Below, one piece after another: positions 11,101-18,448 of a stretch of 64,000 nt of DNA. The notes beneath the pieces were generated by a model. That model worked only from the letters and a program-made list of their open reading frames with translations. It was not told the DNA's origin and did no database searches. The stretch comes from Candidatus Kuenenia stuttgartensis (GTDB lineage Bacteria; Planctomycetota; Phycisphaerae; Phycisphaerales; SM1A02), in contig CAMDMA010000010.1 of the NCBI GenBank assembly GCA_945902075.1, positions 31,856 through 95,855 of the forward strand, read 5' to 3'. Position 1 is the stretch's first letter. Every line of letters begins with the position of its first letter. The position numbers were made by a program, and so were the translations under genes.

Positions 11101-13436
11101 CTCGCGCAATCGAGGTTGGCGACATAGCTCGCGATCATCGAGAGCGTGCGTTGATAGTCCGCCTCGCGCGTGCCGTAGATCGTTTGATAGGTCGTGCTGC
11201 CGCCGGCATCGACGGTCACCTTCGCCAGCGAACGCTCTAAGAGCCGCGCAAGATCGCGGCGCCACAACGATGCAGCGTAGGCATTTCGAAGGAGCGCAGG
11301 TTGGCCCGAAGCGTTGAGGAACATCGGCGCACGAAGGTCAACCTTCAGCTTCTGACGCTCGAACTCTACGCGATTGGCCGCCTGAAACGCGCCGAACGCC
11401 GGATCGGCCGCTGGCGGCACATTGCCGCGCGGGTTCATGTAGTTGACCGTCTCCTCGTAATACGGCGTCTGCCAGAGCCACGGTGGTGCAGTTTCGTTGC
11501 GCGCGCCGTTAAAGAGCGTCAGTTTGCGGCGGTTGTCGACGAGGAGCTGTCGCGAGCTGAGTTGGTCGAGATACTCGTCGGCCTCTTCGCGCATAGGCGA
11601 CGCGCGCAGGAACTGGAAATCATTCGCAGCGTTGCCCTGGTAAAGCGGGCTGTAAAGGCTAAGTGCCTGCTCAAACCGAGAGAGCGTGAACGGAAGATTG
11701 TTGCCGTGGTAGGCACGGAGTTCAAACTCGTCCGCAGCATCAAACGGCGTCAGACCAAACAACGGCTTCTCGGGATCGAGGCCGGAGATCTTGAAGTACG
11801 CGAGTCGCTCGCGCGCTGATTCGAAGGTTCCACGGACCGGGTCGCCAGGAGCGGGCGGTTGCACGGGAAGATTGGCGTCCGCAAGCGGATATCCGTAGGA
11901 CGGCGCGCCGCTATCGATCCCACCGTTCGCGCTGCGCGCACCGATCGCTTGCAGGAATCCGAGCGGTGGCACGTCAATCTGCCCATTCCCGTCGAAGTCG
12001 CGGTCGCCAAAGCGAGAGCGATCAAACCGAGGTACGCCGCCACTGAAGACGAGATCCGTGGCGGGATTACCCGTCCACCACGTTGGCATTGGACTAGGCA
12101 GATCGGCAGACGGAGTGGCCGCAAACGGCGCCTGCGCAGGCTGGTTGATCGGGCCATCGAGGAACCCAACAGTCGAACCACCGTTGGACTCGCCCACGCT
12201 CGTCACAAGCGCGAGGTCCGATGGAGTCTGCCCAGTGCTCGTGTCAAAGCTGAACTTCGTCGCCACGTTCGCATTGAGAAGTGCCGAGTTGTCAACGATC
12301 GAGACGCCAACGATGGTGCGAACGCCACGGTCCACGCTGACCGGCGCGAGGAACCAGTAACTGTCGGTAAAGCCGTCGCCATCGGTGTCGGTGAACGTGC
12401 GCGAAACCACGTTGCGATCCGTGCCCGGCTTGAATTCATCGGTGGGCTTGCCGAGTGCCTTGAGTTCAAAGAAATTTGGCAGTGCGTTCGCGGTCTTGAA
12501 TTGGTTGGGGTAGTCGAAAAACCATGCATCGCGACGCGTGATGAACTGCGCGCCGTTGGCGACCCCGTTCGGAATGATTCCCGGGAGCCACTGCTCGTAG
12601 GGCATCGCCACTGCGTACGGACCAGCAGCGGCCTCGTTCAGATTGTCCACTGTGCCAGTATTGATGTTCGAAATGTCGGCAACGACGCGCCAACCATTGT
12701 TTGCCGTTGGCAGCCACGACAGGTGCGACCAGTGGGTGAAATTGAAGTAGTCCGGCGAACCGTCGCCGTTGTCATCGCGCGCCGCGCGCTCTGGCTCCGT
12801 CGAGCGCAACCAGCGCGAGTCGCCCATGCCGGGACTTCCGTATGGATTCGCATCACCGATCGGACGATTGAGCGCGTTGAGCGTCGCCCCTTGCGGCGAA
12901 CCCGGGCCGAATGGCCATGGGCTATTTGGACCGAAGAAGTCTGGCCAATTGGTCCAAGCCTTCGTCTCGTACGGCGCGCTGTTGTAGCCAAAGTCGGGAT
13001 ATCCGTCGCCGTTGAAGATGTTCGTTCCGCCAGCGAACGGGAGTACATCCCGATCGATGGAGTAGCGCTCCGCATCAAGTGGCGGCGCGAGGCGTGGCCA
13101 CGACGCACTGGCAACGACGACTGATGGCGAGACGGAGTTGTCGACGCGCGCGAACGGATCGTTGGTATCGACAGGCTTCGCAAACAACGCACCCGCGATT
13201 TCACTCGCGACATCGACGCCGATCGACTCTGCGCGACCGTCGCGGCCGGCCGCCGACTGCTGTGCTGCGGAGATATCGCGGACCGCGCGGGTTCGGCCGA
13301 CGAACGCCGTTGCGATGATCACAAGGAGCACAAGAATCGCCGTCACCAACACGATCGTGTTGCCACGAAGGGTGCGGAGGGCGCGGGTGCCCGAACTTGG
13401 TTGCGACATCATGTGCGACATCATGTGCGACATCAT
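8163..13436 (-). CDS. Giant GspK-like minor pseudopilin
   Basis: A 1757-residue protein; ordinary GspK is roughly 300-350 residues. The N-terminus has a short basic leader and one hydrophobic helix (residues about 24-46, starting GNTIVLVTAILVLLV) without Glu at +5, as in GspK. Near residue 1490 it has TPGLININTALPEVMQAMP, matching the GspK helical-domain signature (INLNTA...LP). It sits last in a pseudopilin operon, as expected for GspK. The middle holds several acidic loops such as DTDGDGFTDSYW and DFDGNGQIDV. The start is the first ATG of a triple ATGATGTCGCAC repeat, 8 bases after AGGAG; a frame extending further upstream overlaps the preceding gene and has no ribosome-binding site. It probably caps the pseudopilus tip or carries a surface domain. 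Confidence 0.8.
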   Translation of the reverse strand: MMSHMMSHMMSQPSSGTRALRTLRGNTIVLVTAILVLLVIIATAFVGRTRAVRDISAAQQSAAGRDGRAESIGVDVASEIAGALFAKPVDTNDPFARVDNSVSPSVVVASASWPRLAPPLDAERYSIDRDVLPFAGGTNIFNGDGYPDFGYNSAPYETKAWTNWPDFFGPNSPWPFGPGSPQGATLNALNRPIGDANPYGSPGMGDSRWLRSTEPERAARDDNGDGSPDYFNFTHWSHLSWLPTANNGWRVVADISNINTGTVDNLNEAAAGPYAVAMPYEQWLPGIIPNGVANGAQFITRRDAWFFDYPNQFKTANALPNFFELKALGKPTDEFKPGTDRNVVSRTFTDTDGDGFTDSYWFLAPVSVDRGVRTIVGVSIVDNSALLNANVATKFSFDTSTGQTPSDLALVTSVGESNGGSTVGFLDGPINQPAQAPFAATPSADLPSPMPTWWTGNPATDLVFSGGVPRFDRSRFGDRDFDGNGQIDVPPLGFLQAIGARSANGGIDSGAPSYGYPLADANLPVQPPAPGDPVRGTFESARERLAYFKISGLDPEKPLFGLTPFDAADEFELRAYHGNNLPFTLSRFEQALSLYSPLYQGNAANDFQFLRASPMREEADEYLDQLSSRQLLVDNRRKLTLFNGARNETAPPWLWQTPYYEETVNYMNPRGNVPPAADPAFGAFQAANRVEFERQKLKVDLRAPMFLNASGQPALLRNAYAASLWRRDLARLLERSLAKVTVDAGGSTTYQTIYGTREADYQRTLSMIASYVANLDCASDEAQTLGTSGIAIDRPLYPTPIQQDAQQYSAAFTDAMPDPFNQNQFYLGMEKQPFIMEVFYGLAYPKSNFTELEWTSQGGSPPPPNQEELPPDIDDGGENFVDSTSKPRAVIAVQIANPYDTPISLGDFRLQCFGQTFSFAAASIAAGPVNGYGPNPVLPPATLGKPSTAIVFAVDGGAVGGYGVAGDFQKAVLDFLDIERGETTSGASVQQSDLDADGLIEYVGLYDARGNLTSNPKADPSDRTIVLNASAQWKVILDAPGDPGAINTPYTSTTQQPVQLLRNITPPAGLSGAPLSIVVDRFDNAADGGQGKFNEGIQRLFTDPQHIPPKKSYVYDPANPSRRYVAGVRIKTNDFFMTWCRASRIWTFDVDTWNDSTITPDQKRITATELSPRYVFSMATTPVRSTRQWDGVDENGAPRENNAGYKGDCWQIGQDPDGDATGAGRWASMVWVDMFGRTLRSKPVFFTNLTVIPAGGTEVITSSNGTDPMPFLPNLIPNNSQTVRGYQALNGTNYEWMIGNKGCSAADWAEFDRSLTMKVPFQMTQKDSDFDQVGEILDVFLWGHVFQNWTNPTTVRTFSEIMVEEDEDDLFYPGEGLYTNRLWTRLPGELGTDDLGSIVLGARFDPASTTPIPEPLAGYIPWQPALPAGVAMLDGLTLDGPGRNSFDRNGNSAYDPVSTVPGAPLSDTALTEERQLRLAHGFLGRKTPGLININTALPEVMQAMPMLTRLARANGKTPYSHVVDAIRSYRDRGAAAAPTPALPAPYYTPNYGDRGFLTPQFTGPLTLAFPADQELFFPGIRGERGFASIGELTLLARTPPAGPLQGTRNSYSMRWLGLDPYEDFGGGDFDGYPTGYSWSTDRTNSRPRQLPADIFTAITPPADVDVPFKQHDEPLGDVEDMNLLFKGISNLVTTRSDVFTVYLRIRQVKQNPVTQVWDGTASDQIVDDSRYVLCVDRSEVNSPSDPPKILYFQKCPN
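13401..13436 (-). repeat. Triple 12-bp repeat containing the start codons of the GspK-like gene
   Basis: On the minus strand ATGATGTCGCAC is repeated three times, the last copy ending in CAA. It encodes MMSHMMSHMMSQ and provides six in-frame ATG codons. AGGAG lies just upstream of the first copy. Unit length is a multiple of three, so copy-number change would not shift the frame. Confidence 0.95.
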
Positions 13437-13462
13437 TGAAAACTCCTGACGAACCCACGCGC

Positions 13463-15163
13463 TTAGCGCTTGGGAAGTTCGACGATGAACTGGTAGTCGC
13501 GACCGCCCTCGAGCCGTCCAAGCGGATCGTGCAGTCGCATGGTGATGCGGATGGCACTCGGAAGCGGTGTGTACGGACCGCGCCCGAAGGCAAGTGGATC
13601 GATTTGACCTGGATCTTCTTGATTGAAGCCGAAGACCGCGTGGTAGACACGCTTGCTCCCCTGCGCGGCACTGGTGGTCCAGATCGGCGCGTTGGTCGAT
13701 GCATTGATCGCGCCCTCGGCGGAGCACACCACAGGATCTGTGCCAAGCTCACCCGCAAAGAGCGGTAGACCGATCGCGCCGCGGAGTGCGTCGTACTGGC
13801 CGTTGACGAGGAAGTTCGAAGAGTTCGATGCCGGACGGACCTGGCTCTGGGACATGGTTACCGCGGCCTCGTTCAAACCAAACCACGGCTGCATCGAGCC
13901 ACGCGGCACAAACATACCGATCTCTTCAGTGCCGTTGATCGCGCCGCCCGCGCCGTAACCCTGAGGGCCAGTCCAAGTGCGCCCTACGCCATCGCTCCAG
14001 GTCCATTCCACCTTGAAGCTCGAGCAGTTGGCGGCGAGTACTGGCGCTGTCAGCATCTGCTCAGCCTTCGCCGGACCGAGTGCTGCTTTCTCGACGCGCG
14101 GATAGGTGACGAAGAGGCTGTTCGTGCCGTTCGAAGGATTCGCAGCAGTCGCGGCGGTCGCCCACGGCGCAAGCGTCTGAATCATGCGAAGCCGGGATGA
14201 TGGTCCGCTCCAGGGCGACTGGGGTGAGACGTCGTAGTTAAACGCGAGCGCGCGATTCAGCGTGCCATTCGCGCGGTACTGATACGCCATCTGCGAGAAA
14301 AGATCGTCTGGCTGCCACTTGACGATGTCGACGCGGCTCGACGTCCACAACGGATCCGGCAGATTTGCTGGAACTGCTGCGGTCGACATCGGTGACAGCT
14401 GGACCTGCTTGCTCGTGAAGAGGCGCTGGGTCGCATTGATGGAATCGCCGGCGTAGACCGCGGTCATCACGCCGCCTTCGCCAAATCCGTCACTTGCAAG
14501 CAGGGTCGCCACACGGGTCAACGGCCAGTTGCTCGCTTTGGTCACCGGAATACGACCGCCAGCAACTGGGTTGCCGCCAGCCTGATCCCAATCGAGTTGC
14601 TCGACCGCGCCACTAATCCACGGGACAACCGGGGCTCCGTCGGCGGCACCACCGTTGTAGGTTGTCGGCCCGAGTCCAACTGCAATCGTCGGGGCGACGA
14701 CGCCATGGCCGTAGCAAATACGCGCAACCGCGGACTCCGGAAGCCAGTTGGTTGCGACCCCATTGAAGTTGACGTTCTGCGAACCGGTGTACTGCGTGGT
14801 TGAGCGGGCACCGCGCGCAAAGAACGCGATTTGATCGGCGCGAATCTCGGCGGTCCCAAGCGACGGGTCGATGACTGGAGTTTGGGGGAATCCAGCGGCA
14901 TTCACCTCAACCTGCTGGATGACCATAAAGCCATTGCTCGGGAGGTTTGAGAAGTCAGCGCGGATCTGCGCCTCAATCGCCGCCGCGGTCTGCATGAGAT
15001 CGGCGGCGGCACCAGTGATGCCGGCCACCCGGCTTGACGCGGAGAAGATCTTCGCAGTCGCCACGATGACCACAACAAGCACGCCGACCGCCACCAACAG
15101 TTCGGTAAGGGTGAACCCCCACGCGGCGCGCAGAAGTCGGAGAGTGCGTTCGGAACGGCGCAT
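13463..15163 (-). CDS. GspJ-like prepilin
   Basis: A 566-residue prepilin-like protein, much longer than typical GspJ (about 200). It has a 16-residue basic leader ending in Gly, then FTLTELLVAVGVLVVVIV with Glu at +5, the prepilin-peptidase substrate and first helix. The following IFSASSRVAGITGAAADL segment and the position between the GspI-like and GspK-like genes support a GspJ/PilW-type role. The large C-terminal domain is Gly/Ser/Thr/Asn rich and not recognised. Its ATG overlaps the upstream stop (TGATG at 15161-15165), implying translational coupling. GspJ versus PilW cannot be separated from sequence alone. Confidence 0.75.
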   Translation of the reverse strand: MRRSERTLRLLRAAWGFTLTELLVAVGVLVVVIVATAKIFSASSRVAGITGAAADLMQTAAAIEAQIRADFSNLPSNGFMVIQQVEVNAAGFPQTPVIDPSLGTAEIRADQIAFFARGARSTTQYTGSQNVNFNGVATNWLPESAVARICYGHGVVAPTIAVGLGPTTYNGGAADGAPVVPWISGAVEQLDWDQAGGNPVAGGRIPVTKASNWPLTRVATLLASDGFGEGGVMTAVYAGDSINATQRLFTSKQVQLSPMSTAAVPANLPDPLWTSSRVDIVKWQPDDLFSQMAYQYRANGTLNRALAFNYDVSPQSPWSGPSSRLRMIQTLAPWATAATAANPSNGTNSLFVTYPRVEKAALGPAKAEQMLTAPVLAANCSSFKVEWTWSDGVGRTWTGPQGYGAGGAINGTEEIGMFVPRGSMQPWFGLNEAAVTMSQSQVRPASNSSNFLVNGQYDALRGAIGLPLFAGELGTDPVVCSAEGAINASTNAPIWTTSAAQGSKRVYHAVFGFNQEDPGQIDPLAFGRGPYTPLPSAIRITMRLHDPLGRLEGGRDYQFIVELPKR

Positions 15164-16524
15164 CAGAGTTCCTCCACCGCTGCGAAGACGGGCGTGATGA
15201 CATTGCCGCGATCATCGCGGCGCGGAACAAACCAGATACCACTGATGAACGCGTTCGGACCGTTGGCACCGGTTCCCGTGGGGGAGTATCCGTTGACCGG
15301 AGAGCGCGGAAGCGAGGGGATCGCGCGCTGCAACTTGACCGGTCCTTGCGCAATATTGTTGCGTCCGATGAGCACGCGGTGCGTCGAACCATGGTTGTCG
15401 ACCCACCAACTCGCTGGTGCCTGCCAGTCGTCCCAAACTTGCTCGGGAGAACCAAAGCTGGCTGCCGCATTGATGCCAGTTCCAGGAATCTCATCCGCCG
15501 TGGGCTGTGCGGAGTAACCCTGTGCAGTGGAATTGGCCGTGTTGGTGCGGTTCGGCCACGAAGTTGCAAGCGTGCCGGTCCCAAAGTTTGGCGCGAGATA
15601 GAGCGCAGGAATGGGCGGCGTGGTGTTCGAGCCATCAAACGCACCACCGGGCGCGCCACTCCCGGTATTGGTGGTATTGGCACGCACGGTGTAGGGACGA
15701 TTCTCGCCACCCGGCGCGGTCACGCGGTAGATAAACACAGCAACCTGAACTTTGCCGCCATTGCGGCGGAACATGCAATCCCAGTAGTAACTTGAGTTCG
15801 GCGCGACCTGCTGGGTGGCGCCATACTTCGGCAGGCCCTGCGGGTATGAACGCTCGGCCTGCGTAAAGGTGATCGCAGGCTCTTGCAACTGTTGCAGCAA
15901 CGGGTCGCTCGGTCGGTCGGCCGATGCGAGCGTAAAGAGCGGATACTTGCGTGGGTTGTAAGGAATCCCGAAGAGTGTCAGCGACTCCGGATTCGTGGCA
16001 AACTCGAGGCCATCGGCGATCTCCGTTGCCTTTGGACCGGCAGGCGCGGGGGCAATGCCCCGTGCTTGACGCGTGAAGCCTGCACTGAAGATGTCGATCG
16101 TTCCGGCATTGGATGCGTCGGCCGCGGTACCGAAGAGAAAGCCCGGACGCATCCAACCCCAGTCGCCACTGACCTGCCCGATGTCAGAGCCTCCGACCGG
16201 ACGAATCGTGCCAGCGACGCCGGGATTCTGGTACTGCGTGGGAAGTCCGAAGTCGTTGAAGCCTCCAAAGTCCGATGGCGACAGCTTCGAACGAATGGTG
16301 GCAAAGGCGTTCTTCGCCACAAGCGGCCCGATGATGTCGTCGGTTGCTTGACGCTGAAGAACGATGCCGGCCGGAAACAGCGCGGCGATCGAAATGACAC
16401 CGACACCAAGAATGAAGACGGCGAGCAGCATCTCAACCAGCGAGAATCCGCGAGCCGAGAATCCGCGAGCCGAGAATCCGCGAGCCGAGAATCCGCGAGC
16501 CTTGCGTGACGCGACTTCGTGCAT
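15163..16524 (-). CDS. GspI/PilV-like minor prepilin with repeated leader motif
   Basis: A 453-residue prepilin-like protein. Its leader holds four tandem ARGFS units (residues 9-28) before LVEMLLAVFILGVGVISI. Only the final copy is followed by Glu at +5 (G26|F27, E31), so cleavage is expected there. The helix end, ISIAALFPAGIVLQRQ, resembles PilV/GspI pseudopilins. It is overlapped at both ends (TGATG) by its neighbours in the pseudopilin operon. The large C-terminal domain is rich in Gly, Pro, Asn and Thr and contains a CMFRRNGGKVQVAVFIYRV strand-like segment. It is probably a pseudopilus-tip component; precise subtype uncertain. Confidence 0.75.
   Translation of the reverse strand: MHEVASRKARGFSARGFSARGFSARGFSLVEMLLAVFILGVGVISIAALFPAGIVLQRQATDDIIGPLVAKNAFATIRSKLSPSDFGGFNDFGLPTQYQNPGVAGTIRPVGGSDIGQVSGDWGWMRPGFLFGTAADASNAGTIDIFSAGFTRQARGIAPAPAGPKATEIADGLEFATNPESLTLFGIPYNPRKYPLFTLASADRPSDPLLQQLQEPAITFTQAERSYPQGLPKYGATQQVAPNSSYYWDCMFRRNGGKVQVAVFIYRVTAPGGENRPYTVRANTTNTGSGAPGGAFDGSNTTPPIPALYLAPNFGTGTLATSWPNRTNTANSTAQGYSAQPTADEIPGTGINAAASFGSPEQVWDDWQAPASWWVDNHGSTHRVLIGRNNIAQGPVKLQRAIPSLPRSPVNGYSPTGTGANGPNAFISGIWFVPRRDDRGNVITPVFAAVEEL
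16441..16500 (-). repeat. Four exact 15-bp tandem repeats in a prepilin leader
   Basis: The plus-strand unit CGAGAATCCGCGAGC is repeated exactly four times, encoding (ARGFS)x4 on the minus strand. The units are identical at nucleotide level, which suggests recent expansion or homogenisation. The array duplicates the residues around a prepilin-peptidase cleavage site. Confidence 0.97.
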
Positions 16525-17456
16525 CAGCGCACCTTCCTTTCGGGCAGTCCGCTGAAGCGGTTGAAGGTAATTCGGTCGCCGAACTGCGCGATGTAGCCGT
16601 TCGGACCGGTGAGCTCCGTCATCATGTTGGCAAGGGTGTTCCAGTTCAGTCCCTTGACCTCGCGCGCAGCCTTGTCGTCATAGACATTCAGGTATGGCAC
16701 GAACATCAGATTGCACTCATCGCGAAACTCATCCTGCAGCCAGTACAACTCGTAATTGTTCCCCGTCGCGCAGTTACCGTACGACACATCCTGCGCGTCC
16801 TCTGGTGGCGAAGCGAGTGATCCGTTCTTGTTCCAGTCGACGTAGCACTTCATATCGCCGAGCGTTGAACGCGGTGGGCGCGACAGGAACTGGCCATCTG
16901 GACCAAAGAGCACCGCAATGACACGGTTGCATTCCGGCGTTTCTTTGCAGTTCACCAACTGAGGAAGCTCCGCTTGCGTGGCGTAACTCGCCTCGGTAAT
17001 CGGCGAGCTTGCAATCGGCGGCGGGTCGTACATCGGACCGGCAACCTTGATGCCCTCAGGAAGTTGGATCGCGGGAACCTTATCGTTCACGAGCCAACGC
17101 TCCGCCATACTCAAGAGCGGGCTGTCATCGTCACCGAAGGTCACGCGCTCACCGGTCGAGCGGACAATCGTCATCTCGACGCGTTGCGGCAGATACGCTT
17201 TGCTGGCATCCCACACGGGCCGAAAGACAATCGCCGTGGGTGTCGCGTCGCGGATTGCAGCAGCGCGCGCAATGCCGAGCGCGTTGGTGACGGCGTTGGT
17301 TCCGGCAGCGAGTCGTGAGCCAGAGGTGAGCCGACGCGCGCCGAGCGTCGTCAGCAGCGCAAGTACGCCGATGACACCGATCACGACAAGCAGTTCAATG
17401 ATGGTGAACGCGCGACGAGCGACCGACGAGGAAATGTCTGTGCGATCCGCGTGCAT
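16524..17456 (-). CDS. GspH/FimT-like prepilin
   Basis: A 310-residue prepilin-like protein with leader MHADRTDISSSVARRA followed by FTIIELLVVIGVIGVLALLT, Glu at +5. The residue before the cleavage site is Ala rather than Gly, which some prepilin peptidases accept. The helix is followed by SRLAAGTNAVTNALGIARAA, typical of GspH/FimT. I chose the ATG at 17456 because GAGG lies 6 bases upstream; a GTG at 17468 overlapping the previous stop is the alternative. It overlaps the next gene by TGATG. A Cys pair (NCKETPEC) could form a disulfide in the globular part. It is likely a minor pseudopilin priming assembly. Confidence 0.75.
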   Translation of the reverse strand: MHADRTDISSSVARRAFTIIELLVVIGVIGVLALLTTLGARRLTSGSRLAAGTNAVTNALGIARAAAIRDATPTAIVFRPVWDASKAYLPQRVEMTIVRSTGERVTFGDDDSPLLSMAERWLVNDKVPAIQLPEGIKVAGPMYDPPPIASSPITEASYATQAELPQLVNCKETPECNRVIAVLFGPDGQFLSRPPRSTLGDMKCYVDWNKNGSLASPPEDAQDVSYGNCATGNNYELYWLQDEFRDECNLMFVPYLNVYDDKAAREVKGLNWNTLANMMTELTGPNGYIAQFGDRITFNRFSGLPERKVR

Positions 17457-17464
17457 GGGAGACC

Positions 17465-18445
17465 TCACGGTTCGTAGCTATAGAGGTTGTCGGTGCTCGG
17501 GACGTAGGTCGAGCCACTTTGGATCGTGAAGCGCGAATCGTTGCCGGCAGAAACCCAAAGAATCTTTCGGCTCTTACACGACACTCCGAGGCCGCCGTTC
17601 TGTGCGGTCGCGGTCTCACTGTCGCACTTGATGGTGCCGTCGGCGTCGATGTTGTTGACCGGATCGTTGTAGCCGTTCGAGTTGGCCTCGCGACCCGGAA
17701 ACACCGCGATGATCGGCGTATCCCACGAGTCGACGCAGTGCCGAACGGTGGTAAATCCGGCGCTCGTACCCGCAGGCTTCACGCCGCGAAAGATCGAGTC
17801 CGGAAGCTTCTGCATCAGCGCACCCGAACTCGGCGACTGGGTGAGCGCCCAAATCAGATGGGTGGTGCGCTTGAAGGGCGTGGTGGAATACGCTGGAAGG
17901 CCCGCTGCGATCAATGCGCTGTACGGAGTACCCAGCGCGGACCATGCCGCGACGCCGGAACCAATCGGTGGCACGGTCGGTGCAGAAACCACGTCGTACC
18001 GCAACGCGTTGGCTGCAAGTGGAGCGTTATCCATCGGCGAACCACCGTTGGCGGTGCTCTGGTAACTCACGCGCCGATCCATCGACCGCTCGTACTCCTC
18101 GGTCGCCGCGTTCAAGACCTCAAGCGTGTTCCGCGTAGTGCGCTCTTCACTCGCGCGAATGACGCTTGAACTCACGGCGAGCACAAGGCTCGCAAGCAGC
18201 ACGATGATGCCAATCACGACAAGCATCTCAAGCAGCGTGAACCCGCGCTTGCGCTCCTTCACGCTGCGCTTCGGTTTGACGGGCGCAGGAGCGGAGCCCT
18301 CAGCAGCGGGCTCCGCTGGCTTTGTTGGCACGCTCTGCTTGGGAAAGCCGCCGATCGGCGCAGCAAATCCGCGGGCCTGACGACCGAAGTGGCCACCCTG
18401 CCCCTTGCCGCCGCCGCCAGAACGATCGCTTGTGGGTCGATGCAT
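17465..18445 (-). CDS. GspG-like prepilin with unusually long leader
   Basis: A 326-residue prepilin-like protein. The cleavable motif KERKRGFTLLEMLVVIGII occurs unusually late: G68|F69 with Glu at +5 (E73). The 68-residue segment before it is Gly, Pro and Ala rich and ends very basic, whereas normal leaders are under about 30 residues. After the helix, ASEERTTRNTLEVLNAATEEYERS resembles the GspG amphipathic segment. The start at 18445 is 3 bases after the previous stop. No better in-frame ATG shortens the leader, but internal non-ATG starts cannot be excluded. Role: a pseudopilin of the same machine; major versus minor is unclear. Confidence 0.75.
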   Translation of the reverse strand: MHRPTSDRSGGGGKGQGGHFGRQARGFAAPIGGFPKQSVPTKPAEPAAEGSAPAPVKPKRSVKERKRGFTLLEMLVVIGIIVLLASLVLAVSSSVIRASEERTTRNTLEVLNAATEEYERSMDRRVSYQSTANGGSPMDNAPLAANALRYDVVSAPTVPPIGSGVAAWSALGTPYSALIAAGLPAYSTTPFKRTTHLIWALTQSPSSGALMQKLPDSIFRGVKPAGTSAGFTTVRHCVDSWDTPIIAVFPGREANSNGYNDPVNNIDADGTIKCDSETATAQNGGLGVSCKSRKILWVSAGNDSRFTIQSGSTYVPSTDNLYSYEP

Positions 18446-18448
18446 GGT

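Noticed and set aside
11859..13124. A 421-codon plus-strand frame inside the GspK-like gene
   Set aside because: It is Arg-rich, has no recognisable domain and is antisense to a gene with clear pseudopilin signatures.
13436..13727. Longer N-terminus for the GspK-like protein
   Set aside because: It overlaps the upstream GspJ-like gene, is Arg/Cys-rich and lacks a ribosome-binding site, while AGGAG precedes the ATG repeat.
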